64,000 nt of DNA from an uncultured Porticoccus sp. (GTDB lineage: Bacteria; Pseudomonadota; Gammaproteobacteria; Pseudomonadales; Porticoccaceae), in assembly GCF_913061305.1 (NCBI RefSeq), contig NZ_CAJXST010000008.1:62001-126000 (forward strand), read 5' to 3'. Below, piece after piece: positions 1 to 10,329 of the stretch. Below the pieces are notes generated by a model, which worked only from the letters and a program-made list of their open reading frames with translations, was not told where the DNA came from and did not search any database. Position 1 is the stretch's first letter. Every line of letters begins with the position of its first letter. The translations under genes and the position numbers were made by a program.

Positions 1-284
1 TCATCCCCGAAATGTCGATCACCGTGCAGCTCCTCAAACTCCGTAAAAATCCGGCTGATGTAATCCAGGGTGTAAGGACGCTGGGGATGACGGGCCACCT
101 GTACAATCTGCCATGCCGAAAGGTCAGAGTAGATCTTCTCTGTCAATCGCCGACTTTTGTCACGGAGTTTGGCCACTTCATCGGTAATATTCAGCTCGTT
201 GTCATTACCAACCAACTGCAATTCTTCAATCTTTGCTTCAAGTTCTGCAATCGGTTGCTCAAAATCGAGGTAATTGAGATTCAT
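1..284 (-). CDS. accA: Acetyl-CoA carboxylase carboxyltransferase subunit alpha, 5' part only
   Basis: The reverse complement from 284 reads [20 protein letters not shown] and continues through [17 protein letters not shown]-like text to [10 protein letters not shown], the N-terminal region of AccA. The gene runs off the left edge, so only about 94 of some 317 residues are visible and the catalytic crotonase-fold part is missing. AccA with AccD transfers the carboxyl group from carboxybiotin to acetyl-CoA, the first step of fatty acid synthesis. It lies 89 bases downstream of dnaE on the same strand, the usual dnaE-accA order in gammaproteobacteria, so co-transcription is likely. Confidence 0.93.
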   Translation of the reverse strand, partial: MNLNYLDFEQPIAELEAKIEELQLVGNDNELNITDEVAKLRDKSRRLTEKIYSDLSAWQIVQVARHPQRPYTLDYISRIFTEFEELHGDRHFGD

Positions 285-373
285 AGGTTTTTTTGTCCGT
301 GGAATTGGATTACAGCCATCTCAGGGCAGACATCCAGCAATTGTAATGGCAGCAGGAAGTAATGCATACCCGG

Positions 374-3300
374 CTAGAACCGGAGATGAATGCCATTATT
401 ACCCAGCAGCTCTCTCAGTTTATGCAATAGATCATCCTCCGGGGACACCGCCCAGTGTTCTCCCAGCATGATCTCTCCCGAGGCGACACTCGATTGATAG
501 TTGATTCTCACCGGGCAGGCCCCATCACTGAACGGCGACATAATGTCTACCAATTGATCCAGGCAGGTGCTGCCAAGTTTCTCCTGATTGATATTCAGGG
601 AAATGGCCTTGAGGTAATTGACCCGCGCCTCAAAAAGATTCCTGACATGATCAGCCCGCATTTTCAAGCCACCAGTGTAGTCGTCTTCAGCGACCTGACC
701 TTCGACCACCAACAGGGCATCCTTGTCAATTTTATCGCGATGGGCCTTGTAGGCATCAGCGAAGATGGCCACTTCAATGCGCCCGCTGCGGTCATCCAGT
801 GTAATCACAGCCATGTTGTCTCCCCGCCGGGTTTTGATGACCCGCATACCGACCACCAGGCCGGCCACCAGCTGGCTCTTCTTGTCTGGTTTAAGATCGG
901 CTATGCGACTGTGCACAAAGTGCTTCAACTCCTCCAGGTATTCATCGACCGGGTGCCCGGTAAGATAGAGACCCAACGTTTCTTTCTCACTGCGCAGGCG
1001 CTCCTTGGCACTTAGCCCCCGCTGCTGCTGAAAACTCTGGTAACCAATTTCCGGGGCACTTTCCTGGGGTGTAGCACCGAATAGATCTGTCATGCCGGCA
1101 TCTGTATTACGGGAATTTTGCTCAGCAATTTTCACAGCTTCTTCACTGGCTGCCAGCATCACTGCCCGGCGATAGCCGATCTCTCCCGTTGGTCCGATGG
1201 CGTCCAGAGCACCACACCGTATCAAGGCCTCCAGGGCTCGTTTATTAAGTTTGTGCCCATCAACCCGGGCACAAAAGTCAAACAGGTCGCCGAACGAGCC
1301 GCTCTCTTCCCGGGCAGCAATAATACTGTTGACCGGCCCCTCACCAAGCCCCTTGATGGCACCGAGCCCGTAAATCACTTCATTGTCATCAGAGACCGTG
1401 AACGCAAATCGACCGCGATTGACATCCGGTGGCAACACAACGAGATCCATCGCCCGACACTCATCAATCAAGGTCACCACTTTGTCGGTATTCTGCATAT
1501 CAGCTGACAACACTGCCGCCATGAATTCCGCCGGATAATGGGCTTTTAGCCACGCCGTCTGATAAGCCAGCAACGCATAAGCGGCGGAGTGAGACTTGTT
1601 AAAACCATAACCGGCAAACTTTTCAACAAGATCAAAAATCTTCACCGCAAGGTCAGGATCTATCCCCTGTTGACGGGCACCCTCTTCGAAAATACTGCGC
1701 TGCTTGGCCATTTCTTCGGGCTTTTTCTTACCCATGGCGCGACGCAACATATCGGCACCACCCAGCGTGTATCCAGCCAGCACCTGAGCGATCTGCATGA
1801 CCTGTTCCTGGTAGACAATTACACCGTAAGTCGGACCCAGCACGGGTTTCAGTGACTCATGCTGAAATTTTGCATCCGGGTAGGCCACCTGGGCGCGACC
1901 GTGCTTGCGATTGATGAAATCATCCACCATGCCCGACTGCAGTGGACCGGGCCTGAACAGTGCCACCAACGCGACAACATCCTCAAAGCAGTTCGGCTCC
2001 ACCCGCTTGATCAAATCTTTCATTCCCCGGGATTCAAGCTGAAACACCGCAGTCGTTTCCGCACGCCGCATCAAACCATAGGTTGCCTCGTCATCCAGCG
2101 GAATTGCGTCAATCGCAATGGGGGCTTCACCGACCTTTGCCAGACGTTGATTGACCATTTTGATGGCCCCGTCAATGATGGTCAGTGTTCGCAAACCGAG
2201 AAAGTCAAACTTCACCAGACCCGCTTTCTCTACATCATCCTTGTCAAATTGAGTCACCAATCCCTCGCCGTTTTCATCACAGTAGAGGGGCGCAAAATCT
2301 GTCAGGGTGGTTGGCGCGATCACGACACCACCGGCATGCTTACCAACATTGCGGGTGACGCCTTCAAGCTGAAGCGCCATCTCCCAGATTTCCTGAGCTT
2401 CTTCATCACTTTCCAGAAACTCTCGCAGGACCTCCTCCTGGGCAACCGCTTTTTCCAGCGTCATACCGATATCCGGTGGAATCATTTTCGATAGCTTATC
2501 TGCCAGGCCATAGGCCTTTCCCTGAACGCGTGCCACATCGCGAACAACCGCTTTGGCGGCCATGGTGCCAAACGTGATGATCTGGGAAACCGCATCCCTG
2601 CCATAGCGATCCGCCACATAGGCAATCACCCGATCGCGATTGTCCATACAGAAGTCAATATCAAAATCCGGCATCGATACCCGCTCGGGGTTGAGAAAGC
2701 GCTCAAACAGCAGGTCGTATTCGAGCGGATCAAGGTCCGTGATGCCCAGCGCATAAGCCACCAGGGAGCCGGCGCCGGAACCTCGGCCCGGTCCGACAGG
2801 AATATCGTTATCTTTGGCCCAGCGGATAAAGTCCATGACAATGAGAAAGTAGCCGGGGAAACCCATCTGAATGATGATATCCAGCTCAAAGCGCAACCGA
2901 TCAAGATAGACCTGACGCTGGGCCTGGTAATCTGTCGCAGACGAGTCGAGCAGTTTTTCCAGGCGCCGATCCAAATCCTCGAAAGAGACCTTCTCGAAAA
3001 AACTGTCCTTGGTCATACCCTCCGGAATCGGGTAATCCGGCAGAAAGTACTCACCCAGTTTTAAATCCAGCGTGCAGCGTTTGGCGATCTCGACACTATT
3101 TTCGAGGGCCTCCGGCAAATCGGAAAACAACTCGGTCATCTCTTCCGGCGAGCGGAGGTATTGTTGATCACTGTAGCGCCGCTCTCTACGAGGGTCGCCG
3201 AGTACCCGTCCCTCGCCGATGCAGACCCGTGCCTCATGGGCTTCAAACTGCTCGCGGTCAAGGAATCGAACATCATTGGTTGCCACCACAGGACAGCGGT

Positions 3301-3910
3301 ACCTTGCGGCAACCGGCAGCAACTCATGAATGAAGTTCTCTTCATCCGGCCGACCGGTTCTGGTTAGCTCCAGATAAAACCGGTCCGGAAAATCGGCCAG
3401 CCAGCCCTGCAGCAGCTCTTTGGCATAATCCGATTTACCTGAAAGCATGGCCTGGCCCACATCGCCCAGACGACCTGACAGGACAATCAACCCGTCACTG
3501 GCCTCGCTAACCCACTGGCGTTCGACATGGGGTATCCCCCGCCGCTGCCCCTCCTGAAAGGCTCGTGAAATGAGCTTGGTAAGGTTGCGATAACCCTGCT
3601 GATTCATCACCAGCAATGTGACACTGGTAGGCACACCATCGGGAACCGGACTGATCATCTGCAAATCTGCACCGCAAATGGGTTTAACCCCGACGGCCTG
3701 TGCTGCCTGATAAAACTTGACCAGCCCGTAGAAGTTGGTGACATCCGTCAATCCGATTGCGGGCATACCCAGTTGAACCACCTGTTGCACCAGCGGTTTG
3801 ATCCTTACCATTCCGTCAACAAGCGAATATTCACTGTGCAGGCGAAGGTGCACAAACGATGTTTCCACGGCGGATCTTCTCTCCTCTACTGTCATGGGCA
3901 CTGATTTCAA
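374..3910 (-). CDS. dnaE: DNA polymerase III subunit alpha
   Basis: This is the replicative polymerase, 1178 residues, close to the usual 1160. The N-terminal PHP domain starts at FVHLRLHSEYS (about residue 19), a few residues later than in E. coli. The catalytic palm carries GPGRGSGAGS (about 374) and PDFDIDFCMDNRD (about 414), whose Asp415 and Asp417 match the metal-binding pair of the C-family; FDFLGLRTL supplies the third acidic residue. The helix-hairpin-helix, OB-fold and tau-binding C-terminal parts follow. The first ATG was kept; the Met at residue 6 is an alternative. The gene starts 13 bases after the acyltransferase stop and precedes accA. Confidence 0.97.
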   Translation of the reverse strand: MKSVPMTVEERRSAVETSFVHLRLHSEYSLVDGMVRIKPLVQQVVQLGMPAIGLTDVTNFYGLVKFYQAAQAVGVKPICGADLQMISPVPDGVPTSVTLLVMNQQGYRNLTKLISRAFQEGQRRGIPHVERQWVSEASDGLIVLSGRLGDVGQAMLSGKSDYAKELLQGWLADFPDRFYLELTRTGRPDEENFIHELLPVAARYRCPVVATNDVRFLDREQFEAHEARVCIGEGRVLGDPRRERRYSDQQYLRSPEEMTELFSDLPEALENSVEIAKRCTLDLKLGEYFLPDYPIPEGMTKDSFFEKVSFEDLDRRLEKLLDSSATDYQAQRQVYLDRLRFELDIIIQMGFPGYFLIVMDFIRWAKDNDIPVGPGRGSGAGSLVAYALGITDLDPLEYDLLFERFLNPERVSMPDFDIDFCMDNRDRVIAYVADRYGRDAVSQIITFGTMAAKAVVRDVARVQGKAYGLADKLSKMIPPDIGMTLEKAVAQEEVLREFLESDEEAQEIWEMALQLEGVTRNVGKHAGGVVIAPTTLTDFAPLYCDENGEGLVTQFDKDDVEKAGLVKFDFLGLRTLTIIDGAIKMVNQRLAKVGEAPIAIDAIPLDDEATYGLMRRAETTAVFQLESRGMKDLIKRVEPNCFEDVVALVALFRPGPLQSGMVDDFINRKHGRAQVAYPDAKFQHESLKPVLGPTYGVIVYQEQVMQIAQVLAGYTLGGADMLRRAMGKKKPEEMAKQRSIFEEGARQQGIDPDLAVKIFDLVEKFAGYGFNKSHSAAYALLAYQTAWLKAHYPAEFMAAVLSADMQNTDKVVTLIDECRAMDLVVLPPDVNRGRFAFTVSDDNEVIYGLGAIKGLGEGPVNSIIAAREESGSFGDLFDFCARVDGHKLNKRALEALIRCGALDAIGPTGEIGYRRAVMLAASEEAVKIAEQNSRNTDAGMTDLFGATPQESAPEIGYQSFQQQRGLSAKERLRSEKETLGLYLTGHPVDEYLEELKHFVHSRIADLKPDKKSQLVAGLVVGMRVIKTRRGDNMAVITLDDRSGRIEVAIFADAYKAHRDKIDKDALLVVEGQVAEDDYTGGLKMRADHVRNLFEARVNYLKAISLNINQEKLGSTCLDQLVDIMSPFSDGACPVRINYQSSVASGEIMLGEHWAVSPEDDLLHKLRELLGNNGIHLRF

Positions 3911-3923
3911 ACCCTAATCGTCT

Positions 3924-5435
3924 TCAGGAACCAGACTTACTGGCATTTGGTTTGCGCTTGGCGGTTTTGGGAATTCTGACCTTATGGATAACCTTTGCAC
4001 CTGCCTCATCACACTGTTGAGTCGCCGCACAGCGCAGTTCATCCAGGGACCGCTCCCAGCAATCTTCCATAAACTGGGGATCGGGCAGAATGTCCCTGTC
4101 TGACTGGAAGGAGACACTGATGCGACCGTCATAGCTCACGGCGTTAAACATCAGTGTCAGCCCTTCCACCAATGGCGCCAGCGCAGACACATAGACCAGC
4201 TTCGCCCCCCGCATATAAAGTGGCCACTGTGGGCCAGGTACATTGGTCATGACACAGTTGCCGATCCCCGCCAGTGTTTTTCTCGACAAATGACTGTGTG
4301 TAGCCATGCCAATACCCAGAGCCATGGTAAAGGAAGGCATGTGCCGGGTGATATCGGTCATATCTTTTGCTCCCTGGGCTTCCTCGAGAGCAGCGCTGGT
4401 GGAGGTATCCCACTGGATCGCTTCTAGCCTCTCCAGCGGGTCAACAACCTGTGTATGCAACGGCGGGGTCATCACCGCCATGGTTTGTTTGCCTTTGTGG
4501 TCTCTTTTATTCTGTCTGACCGGAACAATCGCGCGCAGTGAATGATACGGCAGCTCGTCCTTGTCCTGCAGGTAATGGTGTAATGCGCCCCCACACAGGG
4601 CCAGCAATACGTCATTGACAGTGGCACCGTTCACCGCACGCTTGATGGATCGAATATCCTCAAGGGGAAAATCCACACCACCGAATACCCGGTGAGGACT
4701 GACGTGATCCCGATTGAAACGGGTTTCTGGCCTGACAATCGTTTCCTTCGGCTCCATATCCTGTCTCAGGGTTTTCACCAGTAGTTTTTTCCCCAGCGCC
4801 GGCAGCATGTTGATCAAGTCAAAACCTGTTTCAAAATTATGCCTGGTGTTGTTCACCAGGGTATTGACCAGTAGCGTCCCCAATTTCGGTTTTGGCTGTG
4901 GCTTCCATTGCCGCTCTATAATCTCTCTATCCGGTTCCGGTGACTTGTCGTGGAACAAGCCAGCCAAGTCAATGGCTGCCGCACCATCCACAGCACAGTG
5001 ATGAATTTTGGTATAAATAGCGAACGAGCCCTTGGGCATTGAGGGGATGTTATCCAGTCCTTCGATAACATACATCTCCCAGAGAGGCCTGGACATGTCC
5101 AGAGGACGAGAATGCAACCGGGCAGCGAGGATACAAAATTGCCGCCAATCCCCAGGCTTTGGTAACGCAAGATGCCGGACATGGTATTCGAGATCAAAGT
5201 TTTCATCGTCCACCCAATAGGGGTGATCGACATCCAGCGGCATTCTCATTAACCGGGAGCGGAAGACATGAGAAATGTCCAGGTGTTCGTCGATATGCTG
5301 CAATATACTTTTGAAACGAACCGTTCCTTTCTCAGCAGTGGACTGATCATAAATATAGAGCAACCCCAAATGTCCCGGCGTAGAGGGTGTCTCGGCATAG
5401 AGATAAACCGAATCGTGGCCACTTAACTGTTTCAT
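3924..5435 (-). CDS. Wax ester synthase / diacylglycerol acyltransferase (WS/DGAT family)
   Basis: The 503-residue protein shows the WS/DGAT active-site motif HHCAVDG (residues 145-151), followed by the typical PLWEMYVIEGL (before it), NDVLLALCGGALHHYL and MTNVPGPQWPLYMRG blocks. In this family the second His and the Asp support acyl transfer from acyl-CoA to fatty alcohol or diacylglycerol, giving storage wax esters or triacylglycerol. The C-terminus is very basic (KTAKRKPNASK). It sits between rnhB and dnaE, where most relatives have nothing, and stops 13 bases before the dnaE start. The 263 bases upstream may hold its own promoter. The acceptor substrate cannot be told from sequence. Confidence 0.9.
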   Translation of the reverse strand: MKQLSGHDSVYLYAETPSTPGHLGLLYIYDQSTAEKGTVRFKSILQHIDEHLDISHVFRSRLMRMPLDVDHPYWVDDENFDLEYHVRHLALPKPGDWRQFCILAARLHSRPLDMSRPLWEMYVIEGLDNIPSMPKGSFAIYTKIHHCAVDGAAAIDLAGLFHDKSPEPDREIIERQWKPQPKPKLGTLLVNTLVNNTRHNFETGFDLINMLPALGKKLLVKTLRQDMEPKETIVRPETRFNRDHVSPHRVFGGVDFPLEDIRSIKRAVNGATVNDVLLALCGGALHHYLQDKDELPYHSLRAIVPVRQNKRDHKGKQTMAVMTPPLHTQVVDPLERLEAIQWDTSTSAALEEAQGAKDMTDITRHMPSFTMALGIGMATHSHLSRKTLAGIGNCVMTNVPGPQWPLYMRGAKLVYVSALAPLVEGLTLMFNAVSYDGRISVSFQSDRDILPDPQFMEDCWERSLDELRCAATQQCDEAGAKVIHKVRIPKTAKRKPNASKSGS

Positions 5436-5636
5436 TGAAATTCCCGTATTGTAGTGAATATATCAACTGGGTATTGACCAGCGATAGTCATAGGGATTTT
5501 GCGGGCAGACAAGCATTTCCTTTGTAGGCTATTGCCATACTCCAAGTAAGAAGGCGGCGGGATGAGGCAGGCCTGCCTGACTTTAGAAATAACATTACAG
5601 TGGGTACCCGCTTGCGTATTGCCCATCTAGCATAGC

Positions 5637-5657
5637 AAAAAACCCCTCTTTGCAGGG
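5637..5657 (-). terminator. Possible weak rho-independent terminator after rnhB
   Basis: On the minus strand CCCT-GCAAAG-AGGG is followed by G and six T residues, about 40 bases past the rnhB stop. The stem is only four base pairs, so termination may be partial. If it works, it separates the lpx-rnhB transcript from the WS/DGAT-dnaE-accA genes. The rest of 5436-5698 shows no convincing gene. Confidence 0.35.
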
Positions 5658-5698
5658 TCGGGCAACTGGTCAGCCAGGAAACTGTGTCTCACTGGCGA

Positions 5699-6310
5699 TC
5701 AGGTCAAAACGCCCTGACGGGCTGACAGCAAACTTTTTACCGGTTCAAAAGATTTTCGATGAATTAGGCAAGGGCCCAGCAAAGCAATAGCTTCGCGGTG
5801 CGCCCTGGTCCCGTATCCTTTATGAGAGGCAAAACCGTACCCGGGAAATACCTGCTCCGCCAGACACATTTCAGCATCGCGACACACCTTAGCCAGTATA
5901 GAAGCCGCGCTGATAGCCGGAACTCTATCATCACCACCGACTACGGCTTCAGCCGCATACCCCCAGTCCGGGAGCCGGTTTCCATCAACGGCCACATACT
6001 CAGGTTTCAGTGTCAGGCCATCGACTGCCCGCACCATGGCCATCATGGTGGCACGAAGAATGTTGTATTGGTCAATCTCGTCCACAGAAGCTCTGGCGAT
6101 ATGCCAGCTGAGTGCTTTTTCCCTGATTTCCTCAGCCAATTGATTTCGACGGGTAGCAGAAAGCTTCTTGGAATCGGCCAGCCCAGCCACCGGTTTTCGG
6201 GGATCGAGAATCACGGCAGCCGTAACGACATCACCGGCCAGTGGCCCTCGACCAACCTCATCGACCCCCGCCAGCAATTCTCCCCGGTAACGGAGCTGGA
6301 CAACGCTCAT
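5699..6310 (-). CDS. rnhB: Ribonuclease HII
   Basis: The 203-residue protein cleaves the RNA strand of RNA-DNA hybrids and starts ribonucleotide excision repair. [12 protein letters not shown] (residues 15-26) holds the catalytic Asp17 and Glu18; VDGN near residue 109 gives the next acidic residue, and the GSRAHREAI-like C-terminal part ([11 protein letters not shown]) is typical of the family. The start ATG overlaps the lpxB stop by four bases (ATGA), the usual lpxB-rnhB coupling. Confidence 0.96.
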   Translation of the reverse strand: MSVVQLRYRGELLAGVDEVGRGPLAGDVVTAAVILDPRKPVAGLADSKKLSATRRNQLAEEIREKALSWHIARASVDEIDQYNILRATMMAMVRAVDGLTLKPEYVAVDGNRLPDWGYAAEAVVGGDDRVPAISAASILAKVCRDAEMCLAEQVFPGYGFASHKGYGTRAHREAIALLGPCLIHRKSFEPVKSLLSARQGVLT

Positions 6311-7458
6311 CGCCTGCGGTCCTCCAATAAGTCCACTAACGCCTGGGCTGCGGCTCGATTGCCGCCGTGGCGAAGCGTCTGGTGAAGCTCAGTAAATCGC
6401 TGTTGCAGCACCCGAACTTTTTTCTCGTCCAGGAAATACGCCAACACGGCATCGCTTAGCTTATCCACGGTGGCATTATCCTGAAGCAGTTCCGGCACCA
6501 GTGTTTCTGACGCGAGTAGATTCGGTAACGATACCCAGGGGACTTTCAGCATTCGGGAAACCAGCGCATAGGTCCATTTACCCAGACGGTAGCTCACCAC
6601 CATGGGCTTGTTGAGCAACAGCGCTTCTAACGCCGATGTGCCGGACGACAACAGCACAACATCTGCCGCCGCCATGGCCAGATGAGATTGGCCTTCGAGC
6701 AACGTGACAGACAGCTCGGGATATTCATTCAACAGACCATTTAACTGCTCCAGGCGATCATGGCTGGCGGCGGGGACAATCAGGTGCAAACCGGGCAACC
6801 GCCGACGACAGCTTTGTGCCACCTCAAGGAATAACCGACCCAGGGAATCAACTTCAGAGGCCCTGCTACCCGGCATCAGCGTCAATATACGCCCGACTTC
6901 CGGAAGATTTAGCGTCTTGCGGGCCTGCATGCTGTCTGTAACGAGAGGAATTTCCTCGGCGAGGGGGTGGCCCACAAAAACCACCGGGACATCATGCTGT
7001 TTATAGAAATCTGCTTCAAACGGCAGAAGTGTCAGCATTAAATCCACTGCACTGGCTATTTTTTTTACCCGGCCCTGACGCCAGGCCCAAACGGAGGGGC
7101 TGACATAGTGTGCCGTCAATAACCCCTGCTGCCTGAGTTTTTTTTCAAGCCCCAGGTTAAAATCCGGAGAATCGATACCCACCACCAGATCAAACCGGTT
7201 CTTGATAAAGTGGTGATAAAGATTACGCCGAATTCGAAGTAATTCAGGCAGTCTTTTCAGCGGCTCAATAAACCCCATCACTGACAGACGATCCATGGGG
7301 AATAAAGAGCGAAAGCCCTCGGACAACATTTTATCGCCACCGATGCCCTCAAACTGCGCATCTGGATAGTGTGATTTTAGAGACCTGATGATGCCCGCAC
7401 CCAATTGATCGCCGGATGACTCCCCGGCAACCAGACCAATTTTAAGGGGGGATGACAT
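6307..7458 (-). CDS. lpxB: Lipid-A-disaccharide synthase
   Basis: This GT-B fold glycosyltransferase (family GT19) joins UDP-2,3-diacylglucosamine and lipid X to make the lipid A disaccharide at the inner face of the inner membrane. The 383-residue length is normal. The N-terminal [17 protein letters not shown] and central [14 protein letters not shown] are diagnostic, as is [20 protein letters not shown] near residue 270. It follows lpxA by three bases, in the standard lpxD-fabZ-lpxA-lpxB order. Confidence 0.97.
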   Translation of the reverse strand: MSSPLKIGLVAGESSGDQLGAGIIRSLKSHYPDAQFEGIGGDKMLSEGFRSLFPMDRLSVMGFIEPLKRLPELLRIRRNLYHHFIKNRFDLVVGIDSPDFNLGLEKKLRQQGLLTAHYVSPSVWAWRQGRVKKIASAVDLMLTLLPFEADFYKQHDVPVVFVGHPLAEEIPLVTDSMQARKTLNLPEVGRILTLMPGSRASEVDSLGRLFLEVAQSCRRRLPGLHLIVPAASHDRLEQLNGLLNEYPELSVTLLEGQSHLAMAAADVVLLSSGTSALEALLLNKPMVVSYRLGKWTYALVSRMLKVPWVSLPNLLASETLVPELLQDNATVDKLSDAVLAYFLDEKKVRVLQQRFTELHQTLRHGGNRAAAQALVDLLEDRRR

Positions 7459-7461
7459 GGG

Positions 7462-8238
7462 TTAACGAAGAATACCGCGTGAAGAGGCGCGAACAGAATC
7501 AACCAGCAATTTTACTGGTGGCTGTTCCCTGGCCAGGGTCTCCAGCAAACCAATGGCCTCCTGCAGACCATACCCCTGCCGGTAAAGAATTTTGAAACCC
7601 TGTTTGACAGCCGCAATCGCGTCTCTATCAAAACCGCGCCGTTTGAGCCCTTCAGCATTGATGGTTTTTGCCTCTGCTGGTGAACCAGCCGCCATGACAT
7701 AAGCGGGCAGATCCTGGGTTAAATAGGCTGCGGCACCGGTAAAACTATGAGCGCCAATGGACACAAACTGATGGATCAGGGCATATCCGGAAATAATCGC
7801 CCAATCACCCACATGGACATGCCCCGCCAAAGACGCATTATTGACCAGGATACAGTTGTCACCCACCACACAGTCATGACCTATATGCACATAGGCCATC
7901 AACAGGTTATTGCTTCCAATTGAGGTTAGGCCCTGGTCCTGAATAGTACCCCGATGGATGGTGACGCCCTCGCGAATGGTGTTGTTATCACCAATTTCCA
8001 GGCGGGTCGGCTCACCCTTGTACTTCAGGTCAGGGGTATCTTCGCCAATCGTGGAGAATTGAAAAATTCGATTGTTTTCGCCAATGGTGGTCAGCCCTCG
8101 AATCACCACATGGGAATGAATCACCGTGCCAGCCCCGATAACGGTATCGGGGCCGATAACGGTCCAGGGTCCGACTTGGACACCATCACCCAACACAGCA
8201 GAGGGATCAATAATGGCGCGGGGATCAACGAGAGACAT
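7462..8238 (-). CDS. lpxA: UDP-N-acetylglucosamine acyltransferase
   Basis: This enzyme carries out the first step of lipid A synthesis, O-acylation of UDP-GlcNAc from 3-hydroxyacyl-ACP. The 258 residues begin with left-handed beta-helix hexapeptides (IDPSAVLGDGVQVGPW) and contain YVHIGHDCVVGDN, in which His121 corresponds to the catalytic His125 of E. coli. The C-terminal helical part follows from about residue 190. It starts three bases after fabZ stops and is translationally close to lpxB. Confidence 0.97.
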   Translation of the reverse strand: MSLVDPRAIIDPSAVLGDGVQVGPWTVIGPDTVIGAGTVIHSHVVIRGLTTIGENNRIFQFSTIGEDTPDLKYKGEPTRLEIGDNNTIREGVTIHRGTIQDQGLTSIGSNNLLMAYVHIGHDCVVGDNCILVNNASLAGHVHVGDWAIISGYALIHQFVSIGAHSFTGAAAYLTQDLPAYVMAAGSPAEAKTINAEGLKRRGFDRDAIAAVKQGFKILYRQGYGLQEAIGLLETLAREQPPVKLLVDSVRASSRGILR

Positions 8239-8241
8239 AGG

Positions 8242-8676
8242 CTAATAGGTTTTCAGGGCGCACAGAATCGTCGCTTCACAAGCCAATTCACCATCGACCG
8301 TTGCGCGGCATTTAAATCGCCAGATAGTTCGCTTGACGGAATCAACTTGCGCCTCGAGCATCAATCTGTCTCCCGGAATCACTTGCCGTTTGAAGCGGAC
8401 CCCATCAACGCCGGCAAACAAGTACAGTGCGTTGTCATCCGCATATTTGTCCTCAGTTACGAATCCCAACACACCGGCGGCCTGAGCCATAGCTTCAATA
8501 ATCATCACACCCGGAAAAATCGGCACGTTGGGGAAATGCCCGTTAAATACTTCTTCGTTGGCGGTAATATTTTTGTAGGCAAGAATTCGCTTGCCCGGAT
8601 CAAGCTCCACCACCCTATCGATCAGAAGGAAGGGGTAACGGTGCGGCAACCGCTTCTTTATTTCAGTAATATCCAT
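8242..8676 (-). CDS. fabZ: 3-hydroxyacyl-ACP dehydratase FabZ
   Basis: This hot-dog fold dehydratase, 144 residues, removes water from 3-hydroxyacyl-ACP in fatty acid elongation and competes with LpxA and LpxD for the same substrate. [13 protein letters not shown] near the start and [20 protein letters not shown] (His47, Glu61) are the family signature and catalytic pair. It lies in the lpxD-fabZ-lpxA order with a 42-base gap from lpxD. Confidence 0.97.
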   Translation of the reverse strand: MDITEIKKRLPHRYPFLLIDRVVELDPGKRILAYKNITANEEVFNGHFPNVPIFPGVMIIEAMAQAAGVLGFVTEDKYADDNALYLFAGVDGVRFKRQVIPGDRLMLEAQVDSVKRTIWRFKCRATVDGELACEATILCALKTY

Positions 8677-8718
8677 CAGCTTTTCTCATATACTGCAGGG
8701 CGACAATAACAGCGGCGG

Positions 8719-9741
8719 CTATAATTTTTTTTCCAGTTGCCTGACTCGCTGAGCCAGATCATCCAGTTGATTAAACCGAACTGCATTTTTTTTCCATTCA
8801 CGGGTTTTACTAAACATTGTGCCGGATGAATAGGAACCTGGCTCAAGGAGCGATTTTGTCAGTATGGTTCCACCGGTCAAATGGGATCCATCACAGAGTG
8901 TGATATGACCCACACAACCGGCCCTGCCGGCAAAAGTACAGTTTTTTCCGATAATTGTACTGCCTGATATGCCCGTGAAGGCTGCCATGGCAGTATTTTC
9001 GCCCACATGAACGTTATGAGCTATCTGAACGTGGTTATCCACAATCACACCATCTTCAATGACCGTGTCATCAAGTGCACCACGGTCTATGGTGGTACAG
9101 GCACCTATTTCGACATTGTTGCCAATCACAACCCCACCAAGCTGATGTATCTTGATCCAGCGCCCCTGATGTTGAGCAAAACCGAAGCCATCCGCGCCGA
9201 TAACTGCACCACTGTGAACGGTGACAAAGTCACCCAATACAACACCGTGGTAGATACTGACATTACCGGCAATTCGACAGTTTTCACCAATCGCGACGTT
9301 GTTATCGATAATAGTGCCCGCACCAATCCGGGTATTGGCTCCAACCTTCACTCCTTCGCCAATCACCGCTAGCGGACCAATTGATGCGCTCGGATCAATA
9401 TTGGCGCAGTCCGCCACAACGGCACGGGGATGGATGCCAGCGGCAACAACCGGTGCGCGATCAAATAAAGCGGTCGTCAGTGCATAACCCAGATAGGGGT
9501 TAGCCACAACCAGCATTTGGCCGGCATAGTATTCCGCCATTTCCGAATCCAGAATTACGACCCCGGCCTGCGTTCTATCCAGGTCCTGGCGATAGGCACT
9601 ATTGGCAAGAAATGCCAATTCATTCGCACCCGCCAGACGGAGTGTATTAATACCGGAGATGCGAAAATCGGAGTCGCCGCGAACGTCGGCACCAATGTGC
9701 TCGGCAATATCCTTAAGAGAATAACTGACTGTCACCCTCAA
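8719..9741 (-). CDS. lpxD: UDP-3-O-(3-hydroxyacyl)glucosamine N-acyltransferase
   Basis: This is the third lipid A enzyme, which adds the N-linked hydroxyacyl chain. The protein has 340 residues against 341 in E. coli. The N-terminal uridine-binding domain (about 1-100) is followed by hexapeptide repeats; VQIAHNVHVGEN contains His242, matching catalytic His239 of E. coli, and a C-terminal helix ends LDDLAQRVRQLEKKL. The first ATG gives MRVTVSYSLKDIAEHIGA. It is 27 bases downstream of skp. Confidence 0.96.
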   Translation of the reverse strand: MRVTVSYSLKDIAEHIGADVRGDSDFRISGINTLRLAGANELAFLANSAYRQDLDRTQAGVVILDSEMAEYYAGQMLVVANPYLGYALTTALFDRAPVVAAGIHPRAVVADCANIDPSASIGPLAVIGEGVKVGANTRIGAGTIIDNNVAIGENCRIAGNVSIYHGVVLGDFVTVHSGAVIGADGFGFAQHQGRWIKIHQLGGVVIGNNVEIGACTTIDRGALDDTVIEDGVIVDNHVQIAHNVHVGENTAMAAFTGISGSTIIGKNCTFAGRAGCVGHITLCDGSHLTGGTILTKSLLEPGSYSSGTMFSKTREWKKNAVRFNQLDDLAQRVRQLEKKL

Positions 9742-9768
9742 GTGTCCTCTATTTGATAATCAACAGAC

Positions 9769-10299
9769 TTACTTTGTCTTTTTATTCAAGCGATCGGTAA
9801 GCTTGTCTGTGATATCCAGTGAGGGGGCCGCAGTGACCACCGCCTCAGCATTAATCAATAATACGATCCCCTCCTCATCGACAACTTCCTGGAGTGCCTC
9901 GGCGGCTTTTGGTCGCAATTCCTGAACAATACTGTTCTGTAAATCTTTCTGATCCGCCTGGATTTTTCGGGTTATCAGCTCCAGGTCGGCGCGGTAATAC
10001 TCCATTTTTTTCTGGGCATCCTCTGCCTGCTCCTTGGACCAGGTCATACTTTTGCTATCAACTTCCTGCTTCAGTGCCTTCATGTCGGCAACCGTACCCT
10101 CGTATTTGGCTTCCAGTCCAGCGTAGTCCGACTCACCCTGCTTTTGTTTAAGGCGGGCCTTGGCCACATCAGTACCAAAAATTGCCCTGCCAAAATCCAC
10201 AATGGCGATATTTCCCTCCGCCGCATTTGCCTCAGCCGAAAATGCAGAGGCGCTACACAGGGCGACGGTGATAATGAATAACTTTTTTACTAGGCGCAC
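9769..10299 (-). CDS. skp: OmpH/Skp family periplasmic chaperone
   Basis: The 176-residue protein has a signal peptide (KKLFIITVALCSASAFSAEANA) and a long charged helical middle (about residues 55-130) that in Skp forms the tentacles holding unfolded outer-membrane proteins. IAIVDFGRAIFGT resembles the N-terminal beta-strand of the trimer core. Its place between bamA and lpxD supports the call; sequence conservation in this family is low. Confidence 0.9.
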   Translation of the reverse strand: MRLVKKLFIITVALCSASAFSAEANAAEGNIAIVDFGRAIFGTDVAKARLKQKQGESDYAGLEAKYEGTVADMKALKQEVDSKSMTWSKEQAEDAQKKMEYYRADLELITRKIQADQKDLQNSIVQELRPKAAEALQEVVDEEGIVLLINAEAVVTAAPSLDITDKLTDRLNKKTK

Positions 10300-10329
10300 A
10301 TCAATTCTCCATTCGTTTTAATTAAATTA

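Noticed and set aside
455-2494. Long plus-strand frames of 186 and 211 codons
   Set aside because: They lie entirely opposite dnaE, whose protein is intact and conserved, and their translations resemble no family.
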